From Mesorhizobium escarrei (GTDB lineage Bacteria > Pseudomonadota > Alphaproteobacteria > Rhizobiales > Rhizobiaceae): DNA of 64,000 nt. Below the pieces are notes generated by a model. That model was not told where the DNA came from, did no database searches, and worked only from the letters and a program-made list of their open reading frames with translations. Made by a program: the position numbers and the translations under genes. Positions 35,133-44,422 of the stretch are shown here, one piece after another. Position 1 is the first letter of the stretch, and every line of letters begins with the position of its first letter. Where the stretch lies: the NCBI RefSeq assembly GCF_935825525.1, contig NZ_CAKXZT010000131.1, positions 106,198-170,197 on the forward strand, written 5' to 3'.

Positions 35133-35927
35133 GCTCGCCCAGAACCTCCAAGCCCCTCGAAGAGCTCGTGGCTGACGTTCAGGCCGGCCGGGAACCTGTC
35201 GCCGTTTCATTCGCTGTGCGCCTCGTTTCGGGGCGTCGATCAATTGAGTAAACCAGTTCTCAAGCCCTTCAAGATAGTCTGCCAGTTTCTCCATTCCGGT
35301 TGCGAACGTCCGAATATTGATCAGCTTGAGGGCCGGGCCCAGCGTGCGCTTGGCATCTCGGGTTCTTGCGTATCGAAAACTTTCACCTCGGGGATCATGC
35401 GCGTCTATCTGGCTCATATAGGAATCTACGCCATGCAGATCCTCGGACGGCAGCGGGTCTTACCCCACGATCTCACAGACGGGTTCCAGCATTGGCCTCG
35501 CCATAGTCCAGAGAGAAAGTAGATCGTGACCGCCGAGCTTTCTTTCCTGGGCGGGCGTCGTTGATTTCGCTTGGAGATCCAGAGCCATTCGGACTACGCC
35601 CTTTAAGACCAGTTCGATGTGGTGCCGGTACAGGTACACAATCGGATAGACAATAAGGTCCTGATCGACGGGCTGCTCGCACACCTTTGACGTCAGTTCG
35701 AACGCCGCCTTCCGAAAACCCGCCTTATAAGCGTGTCCGGTCTCATGCCAAGGAGGCATGCAGGCATTCAGTTGCCGAAGCCAACATTCTCGTGGAAACC
35801 ACGGGGAGGAAGCGCGACCGTAGCTTCGCCTATCGCGCCTATCTGGAGTGCCTGCGAACCGGAACGGAATTGGACAGCGGCGGCTGATCGCTAACAGCCG
35901 CGAAATCATACCACGCAAAGCCCACAT
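35055..35927 (-). pseudogene. Hypothetical helical gene broken by an in-frame stop
   Basis: One frame runs from about 35927 to 35055 with a single TAA at 35460-35462. Before it the protein has a natural-looking core (CEQPVDQDLIVYPIVYLYRH); after it, in the same frame, DPLPSEDLHGVDSYMSQID continues into DPRGESFRYARTRDAKRTLG. Both halves look like one protein family of about 290 residues, so a nonsense mutation is the simplest reading. The 3' end overlaps the ImmA gene by 78 bases, so its natural end is also doubtful. The start is uncertain. Confidence 0.65.
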
Positions 35928-36272
35928 CCTAGGACCTGCATGAAGCCCATCTTGTGCAGCGTCCCTTGCTTAGGCGCGGAACCATACGGAGCGATACGGG
36001 AAGATTTCTGATTTTGGCCCGCGAAAAAGCCAATGAAATCAAAGTTCTTGATACATCCTCCGGGCCCACCATTCAGTCCGCCAGTTTTGGCGCCTTTTCG
36101 ATCGTTTCAGAATAGCGTCGATATTTCCGTAGGTTAGCGGCAGCGTCGCGACAACGCTTGGCCGAGACAGCCGCTGAGCGGCCCAAAACGCCCTCGTTTT
36201 GGGTCTTCGTCTCTGTGGGCCCATTTCCGTAGCCAACTGTTTGGAAAAGCGGTGCTCGGCTGATGGTCGGAA
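35928..36272. other. Intergenic region with a perfect hairpin
   Basis: No supported gene; a 65-codon minus-strand frame at 36039-36236 lacks family resemblance. The only clear structure is the hairpin at 36182-36203, described separately. Confidence 0.4.
36182..36203 (-). terminator. Hairpin downstream of the serine recombinase
   Basis: CCCAAAACG and CGTTTTGGG form a perfect 9-bp stem with a CCCT loop, 70 bases past the recombinase stop. There is no T-tract after it on the minus strand, so it could be a non-classical terminator or a transcript-stabilising structure. Confidence 0.4.
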
Positions 36273-37967
36273 TCAGAGCCCGAGGAGGGCAGCCTGATCT
36301 GCCCAGGCGAGCGGAAGGCCAGACAGGCGCGACAGCTTGTGCGCTGTGAGTTCGATCGGCTGATTGCCGGCGATGATCCTGGACACGATCCTCGGCGAGA
36401 GAAAGGCCAGCGGGAGCAGCCTGCTAACTTCAGATACCGTGGTCGCGTTCAAGCTGGCGACCTCGGTCAGGCTTCGGCCAGACCCATCGGTGAGTTGATG
36501 GAGATAAAGCTGAGAGCGATGGACCACGTCGATCAAAGCAGCGTCTGGCTCAGGGCTGTTGGGCGAGGTGTCGCTAAGAACGATGCGCATCTCGACGCCG
36601 CGCCGCTTGATGTCGAATGGACGCGTGATCGACACCGTTTCAGCTTCACCGTCGGATGGGAGAACCCTGTCGAGCAGATGCTCGGACAGTGACCGGCAAT
36701 CAATGTCGATGGTCAGCGCCTTCTGACCAAGGACGATGCGGCGGACAAGTTTCTGCAGCAGCGATCGCTTAACGTCAGCAGTCTCTGCAGTCCAGGCGCC
36801 GCGGACCTCAGTTGCGCGACCCACCGCATACTGGATTTCGCTGGGATCTCCCCATCGCTGAATCAAATCAGAGATTTGGCTGTAATCGCTGAGAATGCGA
36901 TTCAGTTGATGTTCGACCACTGATTCAACTGCGCGGGCGGGAAGGCGCCAACCGTCGGAGTTGCTTCGTCGCTGATCAACGAACAGTTTTGAGACGTAGT
37001 AGCGGTAGCGAATGCCGCGCTTGTTGGAATGAACCGATCGTAGCTTGTTACCGTGTTCGTCAAAGAGCAGTCCGGTGAGAAGATGCTGCTGAGCGACGTT
37101 TGATGTGCCCCTGCGGCGTGGCGCCTGGGATGCCAAAAGCGCTTGCGCCGCATCGAACGCCAGACCTTCAATGATCGGCTCGTGCTCGCCGTTGTGGAGC
37201 TGATCCTTGTGCTTGATCTTGCCGACGTAGATCGGGTTCGAGAGCAGGTGATAGAGGTTGCCGCGGCCGAATGGCATCGTGACCGCAAATTTTCCATCCT
37301 GGCGTTCGCGGGTTCGAGTCGTGAGGCCGTCGCGCGCAGCTTCGTCAGCAAGATCCCGCACCGACTTCAGTACAAGATAGCGGTCGAAGAGATGTCGGAC
37401 GATCTTCGCCTCGGCGTCGTCTATGACTAGCTTGCGGTGCTCCGCGCGGTACCCGAGCGGCACCACTCCGCCCATCCACATGCCCTTCTTCTTGGATGCC
37501 GCGATCTTGTCGCGGATCCGCTCAGCTGTGACCTCGCGCTCGAACTGGGCAAAGGACAGGAGCACATTGAGTGTCAGTCTGCCCATCGATGTGGTGGTGT
37601 TGAACTGCTGCGTGACGGAGACGAATGACACAGAACTGGCATCGAAGATCTCCACGATCTTCGAGAAGTCCATCAGGGAGCGGGTGAGGCGGTCGATTTT
37701 GTAGACGACCACGACATCCACCTTTTTGTCGCGTATGTCCTGAAGAAGCCGCTTCAGGGCAGGGCGCTCCATCGTCCCACCCGAGATACCGCCGTCCTCG
37801 TAGCGATCTGGGGTGAGCTTCCAACCCAATCCAATTTGCGAAGCGATGAACGCCACGCATGCCTCGCGTTGGGCATCGAGCGAGTTGAATTCCTGGTCGA
37901 GGCCTTCCTCGCTCGACTTACGGGTATAGACGGCGCAGCGCAGTCGAGGCGTCGATTTGCTGTTCAT
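36273..37967 (-). CDS. Large serine recombinase
   Basis: A 564-residue serine recombinase. The resolvase domain contains YTRKSSEEGLDQEFNSLDAQ (catalytic Ser near residue 18), YEDGGISGGTMERPAL and the VYKIDRLTRS segment. The Recombinase domain follows from about 170 (VPLGYRAEHRKL, LYHLLSNPIYVGKIKHK). It begins four bases within the end of the DUF2924 gene, so the module is one operon. Such enzymes integrate or excise mobile islands, and this one may have brought in part of the window. No attachment site could be identified. Confidence 0.9.
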   Translation of the reverse strand: MNSKSTPRLRCAVYTRKSSEEGLDQEFNSLDAQREACVAFIASQIGLGWKLTPDRYEDGGISGGTMERPALKRLLQDIRDKKVDVVVVYKIDRLTRSLMDFSKIVEIFDASSVSFVSVTQQFNTTTSMGRLTLNVLLSFAQFEREVTAERIRDKIAASKKKGMWMGGVVPLGYRAEHRKLVIDDAEAKIVRHLFDRYLVLKSVRDLADEAARDGLTTRTRERQDGKFAVTMPFGRGNLYHLLSNPIYVGKIKHKDQLHNGEHEPIIEGLAFDAAQALLASQAPRRRGTSNVAQQHLLTGLLFDEHGNKLRSVHSNKRGIRYRYYVSKLFVDQRRSNSDGWRLPARAVESVVEHQLNRILSDYSQISDLIQRWGDPSEIQYAVGRATEVRGAWTAETADVKRSLLQKLVRRIVLGQKALTIDIDCRSLSEHLLDRVLPSDGEAETVSITRPFDIKRRGVEMRIVLSDTSPNSPEPDAALIDVVHRSQLYLHQLTDGSGRSLTEVASLNATTVSEVSRLLPLAFLSPRIVSRIIAGNQPIELTAHKLSRLSGLPLAWADQAALLGL

Positions 37968-38446
37968 AGGCCGAAGAACCTAGGGCCGGACCAATGCGCG
38001 CCGGTGATCTTACGAGCGATCGATGACAGCGAGGGATAGACCTTGGCCTCGAAGACGAAGCCATTCTCGACCACGTCGACGATGTGGGTCTTGCCGTTCC
38101 AGTCGCGAACCAACCTCGCCCCCGGCAAAACTTGTCTGCGCTTTGAAGCGCTCGCGACCTTGATGTCGCCGATGGCAGCGTTAGGTTGCCTGTCGCGGTC
38201 GGCGAACTTCTTCTCGACCCTGTCTATGGCGGACCTGAGCATGCGACGCGTCTCGGTGGAAAATCCACCGAGACGCTTTGCCTGAAGTTGCCAGGCCGCT
38301 GCCCTGATCAGAAGTTCACGCCTGACACCCTTTGGTGGCGCGCACCTGTAGATCTTTTCCCATTGCGCTGTGAGTTCCTCACGGGAGAGGTCGCCAAAGG
38401 CGGCAACCTCTGTTTCGATGTCGAGCTTCGCACGCATGAGGATCAA
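37964..38446 (-). CDS. DUF2924 protein
   Basis: A 160-residue protein with LSREELTAQWEKIYRCAPPK near residues 19-38 and LPGARLVRDWNGKTHIVDVV near 104-123, recognisable as DUF2924. It regularly accompanies large serine recombinases and DUF3489 in alphaproteobacteria and is likely a recombination accessory protein. It overlaps both neighbours by four bases. Confidence 0.88.
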   Translation of the reverse strand: MILMRAKLDIETEVAAFGDLSREELTAQWEKIYRCAPPKGVRRELLIRAAAWQLQAKRLGGFSTETRRMLRSAIDRVEKKFADRDRQPNAAIGDIKVASASKRRQVLPGARLVRDWNGKTHIVDVVENGFVFEAKVYPSLSSIARKITGAHWSGPRFFGL

Positions 38447-38817
38447 GCGTCCTTCGCATCATCATCGATTCGATAGCGACGAACCCCGTCCTTCCCGACA
38501 TCACTCACCAGGTTCAGGCCAAACTTCTTCTTGACTATGGCCGACATAAATCCGCGCACCGAGTGCGCCTGCCAGCCGGTGACCTCCATCATGACCTCGA
38601 TCGTGGCGCCTTTCGCGAGGCGAAGTTTCTTCAGCACCAGATCCGACTTGCTCTGCTTGGTCTCATTACGAGGCGCAGGCTTCGGTGACTTTGCTGGCGT
38701 CGGTTCGGCGGTACCCTCGGCGTCACCAACTTTCTTTTTGGACGTTTTCGTCTTCCTTGCCCGGTTCATCGTGGTCGGCGGGGCGTCCCAGATGTGCTCA
38801 TGCGGGGTCGATGACAT
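38443..38817 (-). CDS. DUF3489 protein
   Basis: A 124-residue protein with a Lys/Pro-rich N-terminus (possibly starting at the Met at 38769) and a C-terminal winged-helix-like domain (LRLAKGATIEVMMEVTGWQA, SVRGFMSAIVKKKFGL) typical of DUF3489. It heads the recombinase operon. The IS6 copy begins only five bases upstream of the longer start, so the native promoter and perhaps the first codons were displaced by that insertion. Confidence 0.85.
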   Translation of the reverse strand: MSSTPHEHIWDAPPTTMNRARKTKTSKKKVGDAEGTAEPTPAKSPKPAPRNETKQSKSDLVLKKLRLAKGATIEVMMEVTGWQAHSVRGFMSAIVKKKFGLNLVSDVGKDGVRRYRIDDDAKDA

Positions 38818-38822
38818 TTGAA

Positions 38823-39641
38823 GGCATTGTCAGATTAACGCGAACCGATTTCAGTCTCCTGGAGAGGACGGATTTTTCAGGCCGCGCCGAGTTGGCGCCA
38901 CTCGGCGAGAGCGGTGGCGCGGTTATGCTTGAAATTGCAGCGGGTGTAGAGATGGCGTTCCTTGTTGAAGTGGTTATGGACGGACGAGTGGATGGCTACG
39001 AATTTCTGCAGGCTTTTCATCTGCCGGAAACGAAGCATGGCTCTTTCTCGTCGCCGGAACGGCTGGTGTGAGTTCTCTGCCCGATTGTTCAGCCAGCGGC
39101 TGTTCTCATGGGATTCCGCGTTTCCGAGCTCGTTCATCGCAGCGCCATACGACCGAAGTTTGTCCGTAACAATCACCTTCGGTCGGCCAAACCTTTTCAT
39201 CGTTTTCCGCAGGAATTTCAGCGCAGCCTTGCGGTCCCGCCTTTTTGAGACAAAGGCTTCGAGGACCTCGCCTTCATGGTCAACAGCGCGCCAGAGGTAA
39301 AAGGTCTCACCGTTGATCTTCACGAAAACCTCGTCCAGATGCCACTGCCATTGCGGCAAGAAACGCATCCGCTTCGCCCGCCTGCGTCGGAGCTCGGCCG
39401 CGAACATCGGGCCAAACCGGTTCCACCAGAACCGGATCGTCTCGTGGCTGACGTCGATGCCGCGCTCGTGCAGCAGGTCCTCGACGTTTCGCAACGAAAG
39501 TGGAAACCGGACATATAGCATGACCGCCAGGCGGATGATCTCGGGAGACGTCTTGAAATAGCGGAACGGGCGGAGTTTGGTCATCCTCCTAAGATGAGCC
39601 GACGCACTCCCTTCCTCAAGCGAGTTTCTTCTGACAGAGCC
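38823..39641 (-). mobile_element. IS6-family element, copy 1
   Basis: An 819-bp element. Its left end starts GGCATTGTCAGATTAACGCG and its right end, read inward, starts GGCTCTGTCAGAAGAAACTC. The flanks CATTTGAA and CCTGCTAC do not match, so there is no 8-bp target duplication, as expected if recombination with another copy replaced one side. It is the only copy of the three with an uninterrupted transposase C-terminus. Confidence 0.92.
38877..39584 (-). CDS. IS6-family transposase (intact copy)
   Basis: A 235-residue transposase starting MTKLRPFRYFKTSPEIIRLA. The DDE residues are visible in WHLDEVFVKINGE, VTDKLRSYGAA and NNRAENSHQPFRRRE. It ends in HNHFNKERHLYTRC followed by ATALAEWRQLG, the expected terminus for this family in rhizobia. 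I start at 39584; a longer frame reads through the right end of the element. Confidence 0.92.
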   Translation of the reverse strand: MTKLRPFRYFKTSPEIIRLAVMLYVRFPLSLRNVEDLLHERGIDVSHETIRFWWNRFGPMFAAELRRRRAKRMRFLPQWQWHLDEVFVKINGETFYLWRAVDHEGEVLEAFVSKRRDRKAALKFLRKTMKRFGRPKVIVTDKLRSYGAAMNELGNAESHENSRWLNNRAENSHQPFRRRERAMLRFRQMKSLQKFVAIHSSVHNHFNKERHLYTRCNFKHNRATALAEWRQLGAA

Positions 39642-39677
39642 CCTGCTACTGGTGAGCGACATGGTGTGTCGAGCTTC

Positions 39678-40745
39678 CTACTCGTAGACCTCGGCATCGC
39701 TCGCGGAGCGCAAGCGTGCGATGAATTTCTGGATGCGCGGTTCTATGCCCGGATCTTCCGGGCCGGACTGGTACTCATAGCTCTCAACGTTGCCGAGATC
39801 GGACGGAATCGTCACCGCGCCCTTGCGCAACAGCAACAACTTCGAGCGGCCGCGATGGCCCCAGAACCACCCGACTTCGACCCAGACGTTCTCGCGCGCA
39901 CGAGGCGCGGTGGCTGCGGGCCCGGTGGCCAGCCCGCCCATGTCGTCTGGCGTCAGGAGTGCAATGGCGCCATCCACCGATGAGGCGAAGCGTTCGAACT
40001 TGAGAGGAATCGGCTCCGTCGGCGCGAACTCGTCCTTCAGCACGATGACACGGCCGACATGCTGGAGCAGGTACTCCTTGAAGACGTCACGATCCGGACT
40101 GCGGCCGTGAATGATCATGAGCTTGGGTGCGCCCTCGATCCATGCGATCTCCAGCGCCTTTTTCAGGACGATGTCGCTGAACGGCTCCTGGAGCTGGGGG
40201 AGTTTTGCCGTTTGCCAGGGTTCGTATCCCCAGGTGGTCGGCGAGAGCACGAAGCGCTTGTTCAGCTCGGCCGCGGCGCCTCCAAAGGATCCGATGCAGG
40301 CGAGGGGTTTGCGGCTGACGGCGGCAGTCAGCCCGGCTTGCTCCGTTTTCTCGGCCCCGCCAATCAGGATGAGGGCGTCCGCCAGCTGCGTTTGGACCAG
40401 CTTCGCCACGGCCCAGGACGCCGAATCGACCTGATGCTCGACGAATACGCCCGGATTCGCTTGCCGTAGCGCAAGGAAGGGACGCTCCCAGTCGGATGAC
40501 GACTCGGGACGAATCAACATGATCCGGGGGGATTCGACGGGCGTCCCCGCCAGCTTCAGTGCCTCGATCGCACCCAGAGCGGCATTGCTGTCGGCGGTGT
40601 GCTCGGAGTCACTTCCCACGATGAGGCTGTGTCCCCGTTTGATCAGCTCCGAGCCGACCCGCCGACACGCGGTACGAAATGCCTCGGGCGTTTCGCGAAG
40701 GCCTTTGTCCTCGTGTCTCCAGCTGCCAAGAACCGCGACGCGCAT
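39678..40745 (-). CDS. SLOG-TIR (Cap12-type) effector
   Basis: A 355-residue, two-domain protein. Residues 1-200 look like a SLOG/LOG-type nucleotide-ligand domain (MRVAVLGSWRHEDKG, SLIVGSDSEHT, ADALILIGGAEKTEQAG). Residues 208-330 match the TIR domain seen in Cap12 and Pycsar effectors (LMIIHGRSPDRD, FERFASSVDGAIALLTPDD, RARENVWVEVGWFWGHRG, IPSDLGNVESYEY), with Glu 251 as the candidate NADase residue. It would bind a nucleotide signal and then deplete NAD+. No cyclase gene lies next to it, and it sits between two IS6 copies, so its signal-producing partner may have been lost or lie elsewhere. Its stop is 36 bases from IS6 copy 1. Confidence 0.82.
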   Translation of the reverse strand: MRVAVLGSWRHEDKGLRETPEAFRTACRRVGSELIKRGHSLIVGSDSEHTADSNAALGAIEALKLAGTPVESPRIMLIRPESSSDWERPFLALRQANPGVFVEHQVDSASWAVAKLVQTQLADALILIGGAEKTEQAGLTAAVSRKPLACIGSFGGAAAELNKRFVLSPTTWGYEPWQTAKLPQLQEPFSDIVLKKALEIAWIEGAPKLMIIHGRSPDRDVFKEYLLQHVGRVIVLKDEFAPTEPIPLKFERFASSVDGAIALLTPDDMGGLATGPAATAPRARENVWVEVGWFWGHRGRSKLLLLRKGAVTIPSDLGNVESYEYQSGPEDPGIEPRIQKFIARLRSASDAEVYE

Positions 40746-40964
40746 GGGTTCTTCTCCCCGGATGTCCTAAGGGTTCTTAGATGAGTACACTGACTGCAGC
40801 ACAATACTAATAATCCGCGTGCCGCAGAGGGAAAACGTGAGCGTAAACAGTCCTCCAAATTCTGGCAATGCACCCAGGTGTTGAGCGCTCTAGGTCATGA
40901 ACCCGTAAATAGGATTCCCAAATCACTGGATCGGTGATTCAACCTTCTCGAACAGGAGGTTGCC

Positions 40965-41120
40965 ATGGCTCGCTTCGATCTGACGGACTTCGAGTGGTCG
41001 GTCATCCAACCGTTGCTTCCAAACAAGCCGCGCGGGGTTCCTCGCGTCGACGATCGGCGGGTGCTGAACGGGATATTCTGGCGGCTCCGCACGGGTGCGC
41101 CGTGGGCTGATATTCCCGAG
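40965..41120 (+). pseudogene. IS5-family transposase 5' fragment
   Basis: After CAGGAGG at the right distance, the frame reads MARFDLTDFEWSVIQPLLPN and continues through RVLNGIFWRLRTGAPWADIP, the start of an IS5-family transposase. It is cut off after 52 codons by the left end of IS6 copy 2 at 41121. Confidence 0.88.
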
Positions 41121-41934
41121 GGCATTGTCAGATTAACGCGAACCGATTTCAGTCTCCTGGAGAGGACGGATTTTCAGGCCGCGCCGAGTTGGCGCCACTC
41201 GGCGAGAGCGGTGGCGCGGTTATGTTTGAAATTGCAGCGGGTGTAGAGATGGCGTTCCTTGTTGAAGTATGGACGGACGAGTGGATGGCTGCGAATTTCT
41301 GCAGACTTTTCATCTGCCGGAAACGAAGCATGGCTCTTTCTCGTCGCCGGAACGGCTGGTGTGAGTTCTCAGCCCGATTGTTCAGCCAGCGGCTGTTCTC
41401 ATGGGATTCCACGTTTCCGAGCTGTTTCAGCGCGGCGCCATAGGACCGAAGTTTGTCCGTAACAATCACCCTCGGCCGGCCAAACCTTTTCATCGTCTTC
41501 CGCAGGAATTTCAGCGCAGCCTTGCGGTCCCGCCTTTTTGAGACAAAGGCTTCGAGGACCTCGCCTTCATGGTCAACAGCGCGCCAGAGGTAATGGGTCT
41601 CACCGTTGATCTTCACGAAAATTTCGTCCAGATGCCACTGCCATTGCGAAAACAGTCGCATCCGCGTCGCCCGCTTGCGTCGGAGCTCGGCCGCGAACAT
41701 CGGGCCAAACCGGTTCCACCAGAACCGGATCGTCTCGTGGCTGACGTCGACGCCGCGCTCGTGAAGCAGGTCCTCGACGTTTCGCAACGAAAGTGGAAAC
41801 CGGACGTATAGCATAACTGCCAGGCGGATGATCTCGGGAGACGTCTTGAAATAGCGGAACGGGCGGGGTTTGGTCATCCTCCTACGATGCGCTGAGGCCC
41901 TTCCCGCCTCAAGCGAGTTTCTTCTGACAGAGCC
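41121..41934 (-). mobile_element. IS6-family element, copy 2 (814 bp)
   Basis: Same ends as copies 1 and 3 and same orientation, but 4 bases are missing near 41267 relative to copy 1 (AAGTATGG instead of AAGTGGTTATGG). The flanks TTCCCGAG and GATAATAC differ, so there is no target duplication. It interrupts the IS5 gene on its left. Confidence 0.92.
41149..41877 (-). pseudogene. IS6 transposase with frameshifted C-terminus (copy 2)
   Basis: Identical in layout to copy 1 up to the third catalytic residue. The 4-base deletion then changes the last 40 or so residues (AISTPAAISNITAPPLSP instead of HLYTRCNFKHNRAT). The DDE triad is retained, so residual activity cannot be excluded. Confidence 0.85.
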
Positions 41935-42101
41935 GATAATACTGTTTCCGACCCATGACAGACCATCAAGAACTGAACCGGATTTAACAGACCGCCTCTC
42001 CGGGAAGGCGACTTACGACACCTGATTGTCGTATCCTTGGCTGGGACGGGGCTCACACTCAAGAACACCGGCTCCTAACTCCAAGAAAGTCGGAGGCTCG
42101 C

Positions 42102-43640
42102 ATGGCCAATGAAGAAGTACTTAACCTGCTTCAGAGTGGGGTGGACCTGAGCGGAGTGGACCTGCGCGGGGCGGACTTGACCGAGGCGAATCTGATCGGG
42201 GTAGACCTCCACGAGGCTAACCTGACCAAGGCGGACCTGCGCGGGGCGGACCTGCGCAACGCTAACCTGACCGAGGCGAAGCTGTCCCTGGCGTTGCTGT
42301 TCGAGGCGAACCTGACCGAGGCGAACCTGACCACGGCGGACCTGCTCGGGGCGAACCTGACCAAGGCGGACCTGACCGAGGCGAATCTGAGCCAGGCGAA
42401 CCTGACCAATGCGAACCTGATCAGGGCGGACCTAACCAAGGCGAACCTGAGCGAGGCGAAACTTAGACAGGCGCTGCTAATCGAGGCGGATCTGGGCCAG
42501 GCGAACCTGACCAAGGCGGACCTGTTCGAGGCGAACCTGACCACGGCGGACCTGAGCCACGCGGACCTGACTAAGGCGAACCTGACCCTGGCGTTGCTGA
42601 TCCAGTCGGATCTGACCCTGGCGTTGCTGATCCAGGCGGACCTGCGCGAGGCGAACCTAAGCAACGCGGATTTGCGCGAGGCAAACCTGAGCCTCGCGGA
42701 CCTGAGCAAGGCGTTGCTGATCGAGGCGGACCTGCGCCAGGCGAACCTGAGCAAGGCGTTCCTCTACAAGGCGGACCTGCGCCGGGCGAACCTGAGCCAC
42801 ACGGACCTGCGCCAGGCGAACCTGACCGAGGCGAACCTGTACGAGGCGGACCTGACCGAGGCGAATCTGATCAGGGCGGACCTGACCGAGGCGAACCTGA
42901 GCTACGCGGATTTGCGCGGGGCGAACCTGCACGAGGCGCTTCTCATCCTTACCTACTTAGTCGGAACGAACCTTACAAACGCAACTCTCACCGACTGCCA
43001 TATCTATGGCGTATCCGCGTGGGATCTAAAGCTGGAGGGAGCCACACAGCAGAATTTGGTTATCGCTTCTGGCTTTCCTGATGACCCCGGCATCACGGTC
43101 GATGATATTGAGGTCGGGCAGTTCATCTATCTCCTGCTCAATAACCGAAAACTCCGCAACGTCATCGACACCATCACCTCGAAAGCGGTGCTGATTCTTG
43201 GCCGCTTCACGCCCCAGCGAAAAGCCGTCCTCGATGCGATCCGCGACGAGTTGCGTGAGCACAATTACCTGCCAATCCTGTTCGACTTCGATGTCCCCGA
43301 GGGCCGGGACATAACCGAAACTGTTTCCCTACTGGCTCGCATGGCTCGCTTTATTATCGCGGACCTGACTGATCCGAGCAGCATCCCCAAGGAGTTGGAA
43401 GCAATCGTCCCTCACCTCGCGGTGCCCGTTCAACCCCTCATCGAGGGAGCAGATCGTCCGTACGCCATGTTCAAGGACTATTGGAAATACGAGTGGGTCC
43501 TCCCAGTATACCGGTATGAGGCACTTGAGCCGCTACGTATAGCCCTTGAGGAGAGGGTCATCGCCCCTGCAGAGACGAAAGTGAAAGCTTTGGAAGAACG
43601 GCGGCGTATGATTGAGGCGGAACTGACCAAGCCGTCCTAA
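42102..43640 (+). CDS. Pentapeptide-repeat protein with C-terminal TIR-like domain
   Basis: A 512-residue protein. Residues about 12-290 are pentapeptide repeats of the A(D/N)LxxA type, predicted to form a right-handed beta-helix. From about 325, after a short linker, a Rossmann-like domain follows (AVLILGRFTPQRKAVLDAIR, NYLPILFDFDVPEGRDITET, ARMARFIIADLTDPSSIPKE), TIR-like in layout. The start at 42102 follows CGGAGG at good spacing. A truncated second copy of the C-terminal domain lies downstream. The function is not known; the architecture suits a conflict-system effector or sensor. Confidence 0.75.
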   Translation: MANEEVLNLLQSGVDLSGVDLRGADLTEANLIGVDLHEANLTKADLRGADLRNANLTEAKLSLALLFEANLTEANLTTADLLGANLTKADLTEANLSQANLTNANLIRADLTKANLSEAKLRQALLIEADLGQANLTKADLFEANLTTADLSHADLTKANLTLALLIQSDLTLALLIQADLREANLSNADLREANLSLADLSKALLIEADLRQANLSKAFLYKADLRRANLSHTDLRQANLTEANLYEADLTEANLIRADLTEANLSYADLRGANLHEALLILTYLVGTNLTNATLTDCHIYGVSAWDLKLEGATQQNLVIASGFPDDPGITVDDIEVGQFIYLLLNNRKLRNVIDTITSKAVLILGRFTPQRKAVLDAIRDELREHNYLPILFDFDVPEGRDITETVSLLARMARFIIADLTDPSSIPKELEAIVPHLAVPVQPLIEGADRPYAMFKDYWKYEWVLPVYRYEALEPLRIALEERVIAPAETKVKALEERRRMIEAELTKPS

Positions 43641-43666
43641 GAAAGCCGGCCAATGACGGCCTACCG

Positions 43667-44098
43667 GTGCCGTCGCGTTTCACGCCCGATCGAAAATCGA
43701 TCCTTGATAGGCTGCGGGAAGAGCTAGGACGGCGCAATTATTTGCCGATCTTGTTCGACTTCGAGAAGCCGGAAGGCCGCGACATCACCGAGACGGTTTC
43801 GCTCCTAGCGCGGATGGCGCGTTTCGTCGTCGCCGATCTGACCGATGCGAAGAGTCTTCCTCAGGAACTGGGGGTAATAATTCCTGACCTGCCATCTGTT
43901 CCTGTTCAGCCCCTGCTCCAGGAGGATCACAACGAGTACTCGATGTTCGAGCACTGGAAGCGCTTTCCTTGGGTACTGCCCATAGTCCAGTACAAGAAGG
44001 CGGATGACTTGCTCGCGACCATCGTGGAGCGGGTCATCGCTCCGGCGGAACGAAAGGCACTCGAGTCCCGTCGAGACGCTGGATCGCCCGGTGGATGA
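43667..44098 (+). pseudogene. Truncated duplicate of the TIR-like domain
   Basis: A 143-residue frame beginning with GTG that repeats the C-terminal domain of the preceding gene (SRFTPDRKSILDRLREELGR, NYLPILFDFEKPEGRDITET, ARMARFVVADLTDAKSLPQE). It lacks the repeats and the first beta-strand of the domain and has no ribosome binding site at a good distance. It looks like the 3' remnant of a related neighbouring gene. It might still be translated by coupling, but that is doubtful. Confidence 0.7.
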
Positions 44099-44422
44099 AC
44101 ATCGGTCAAGTTCCTTCCGGTGCCTCAAGACAGTGCCGCGAGTTGCCGTGCGGCCCGGATGAGATCGCGGACATCCTTCCGCGCTTTCTTGGCTTCACGG
44201 GTATGCCGCCCGTGACTTACCGGCCCTCCTCAGGACGCAAGGCGCACCCGCCTTGGCCATCGGCAAATCTCGACGCGAGGAACGCGACGAACTTTTCAAA
44301 AAAATGTAATATGCCTCTCGTTTGGGAACATTGTAACCGACGGAATGGAACACCAGAAGTGCGAGTCTCTGGTTGAATGATATCGCGGTACGGAGCAGAA
44401 TGATACAGCTGCCGCGAGCAAT
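44099..44422. other. Intergenic stretch before the TIR-WD40 gene
   Basis: About 320 bases with no gene I can support. The last 130 bases are AT-richer and probably hold the promoter of the next gene. Short frames on both strands lack family resemblance. Confidence 0.35.

Noticed and set aside
42131..42932. Long minus-strand open frames antisense to the pentapeptide-repeat gene
   Set aside because: They exist only because the 15-base repeat unit contains no stop in those frames; the products are low-complexity (RSALVRFAS, QVRLAQVR) with no ribosome site.
42150..42950. Regularly spaced direct repeats that could suggest a CRISPR array
   Set aside because: The repeats are 15-base coding units in phase with a long gene; there are no unique spacers or cas genes.
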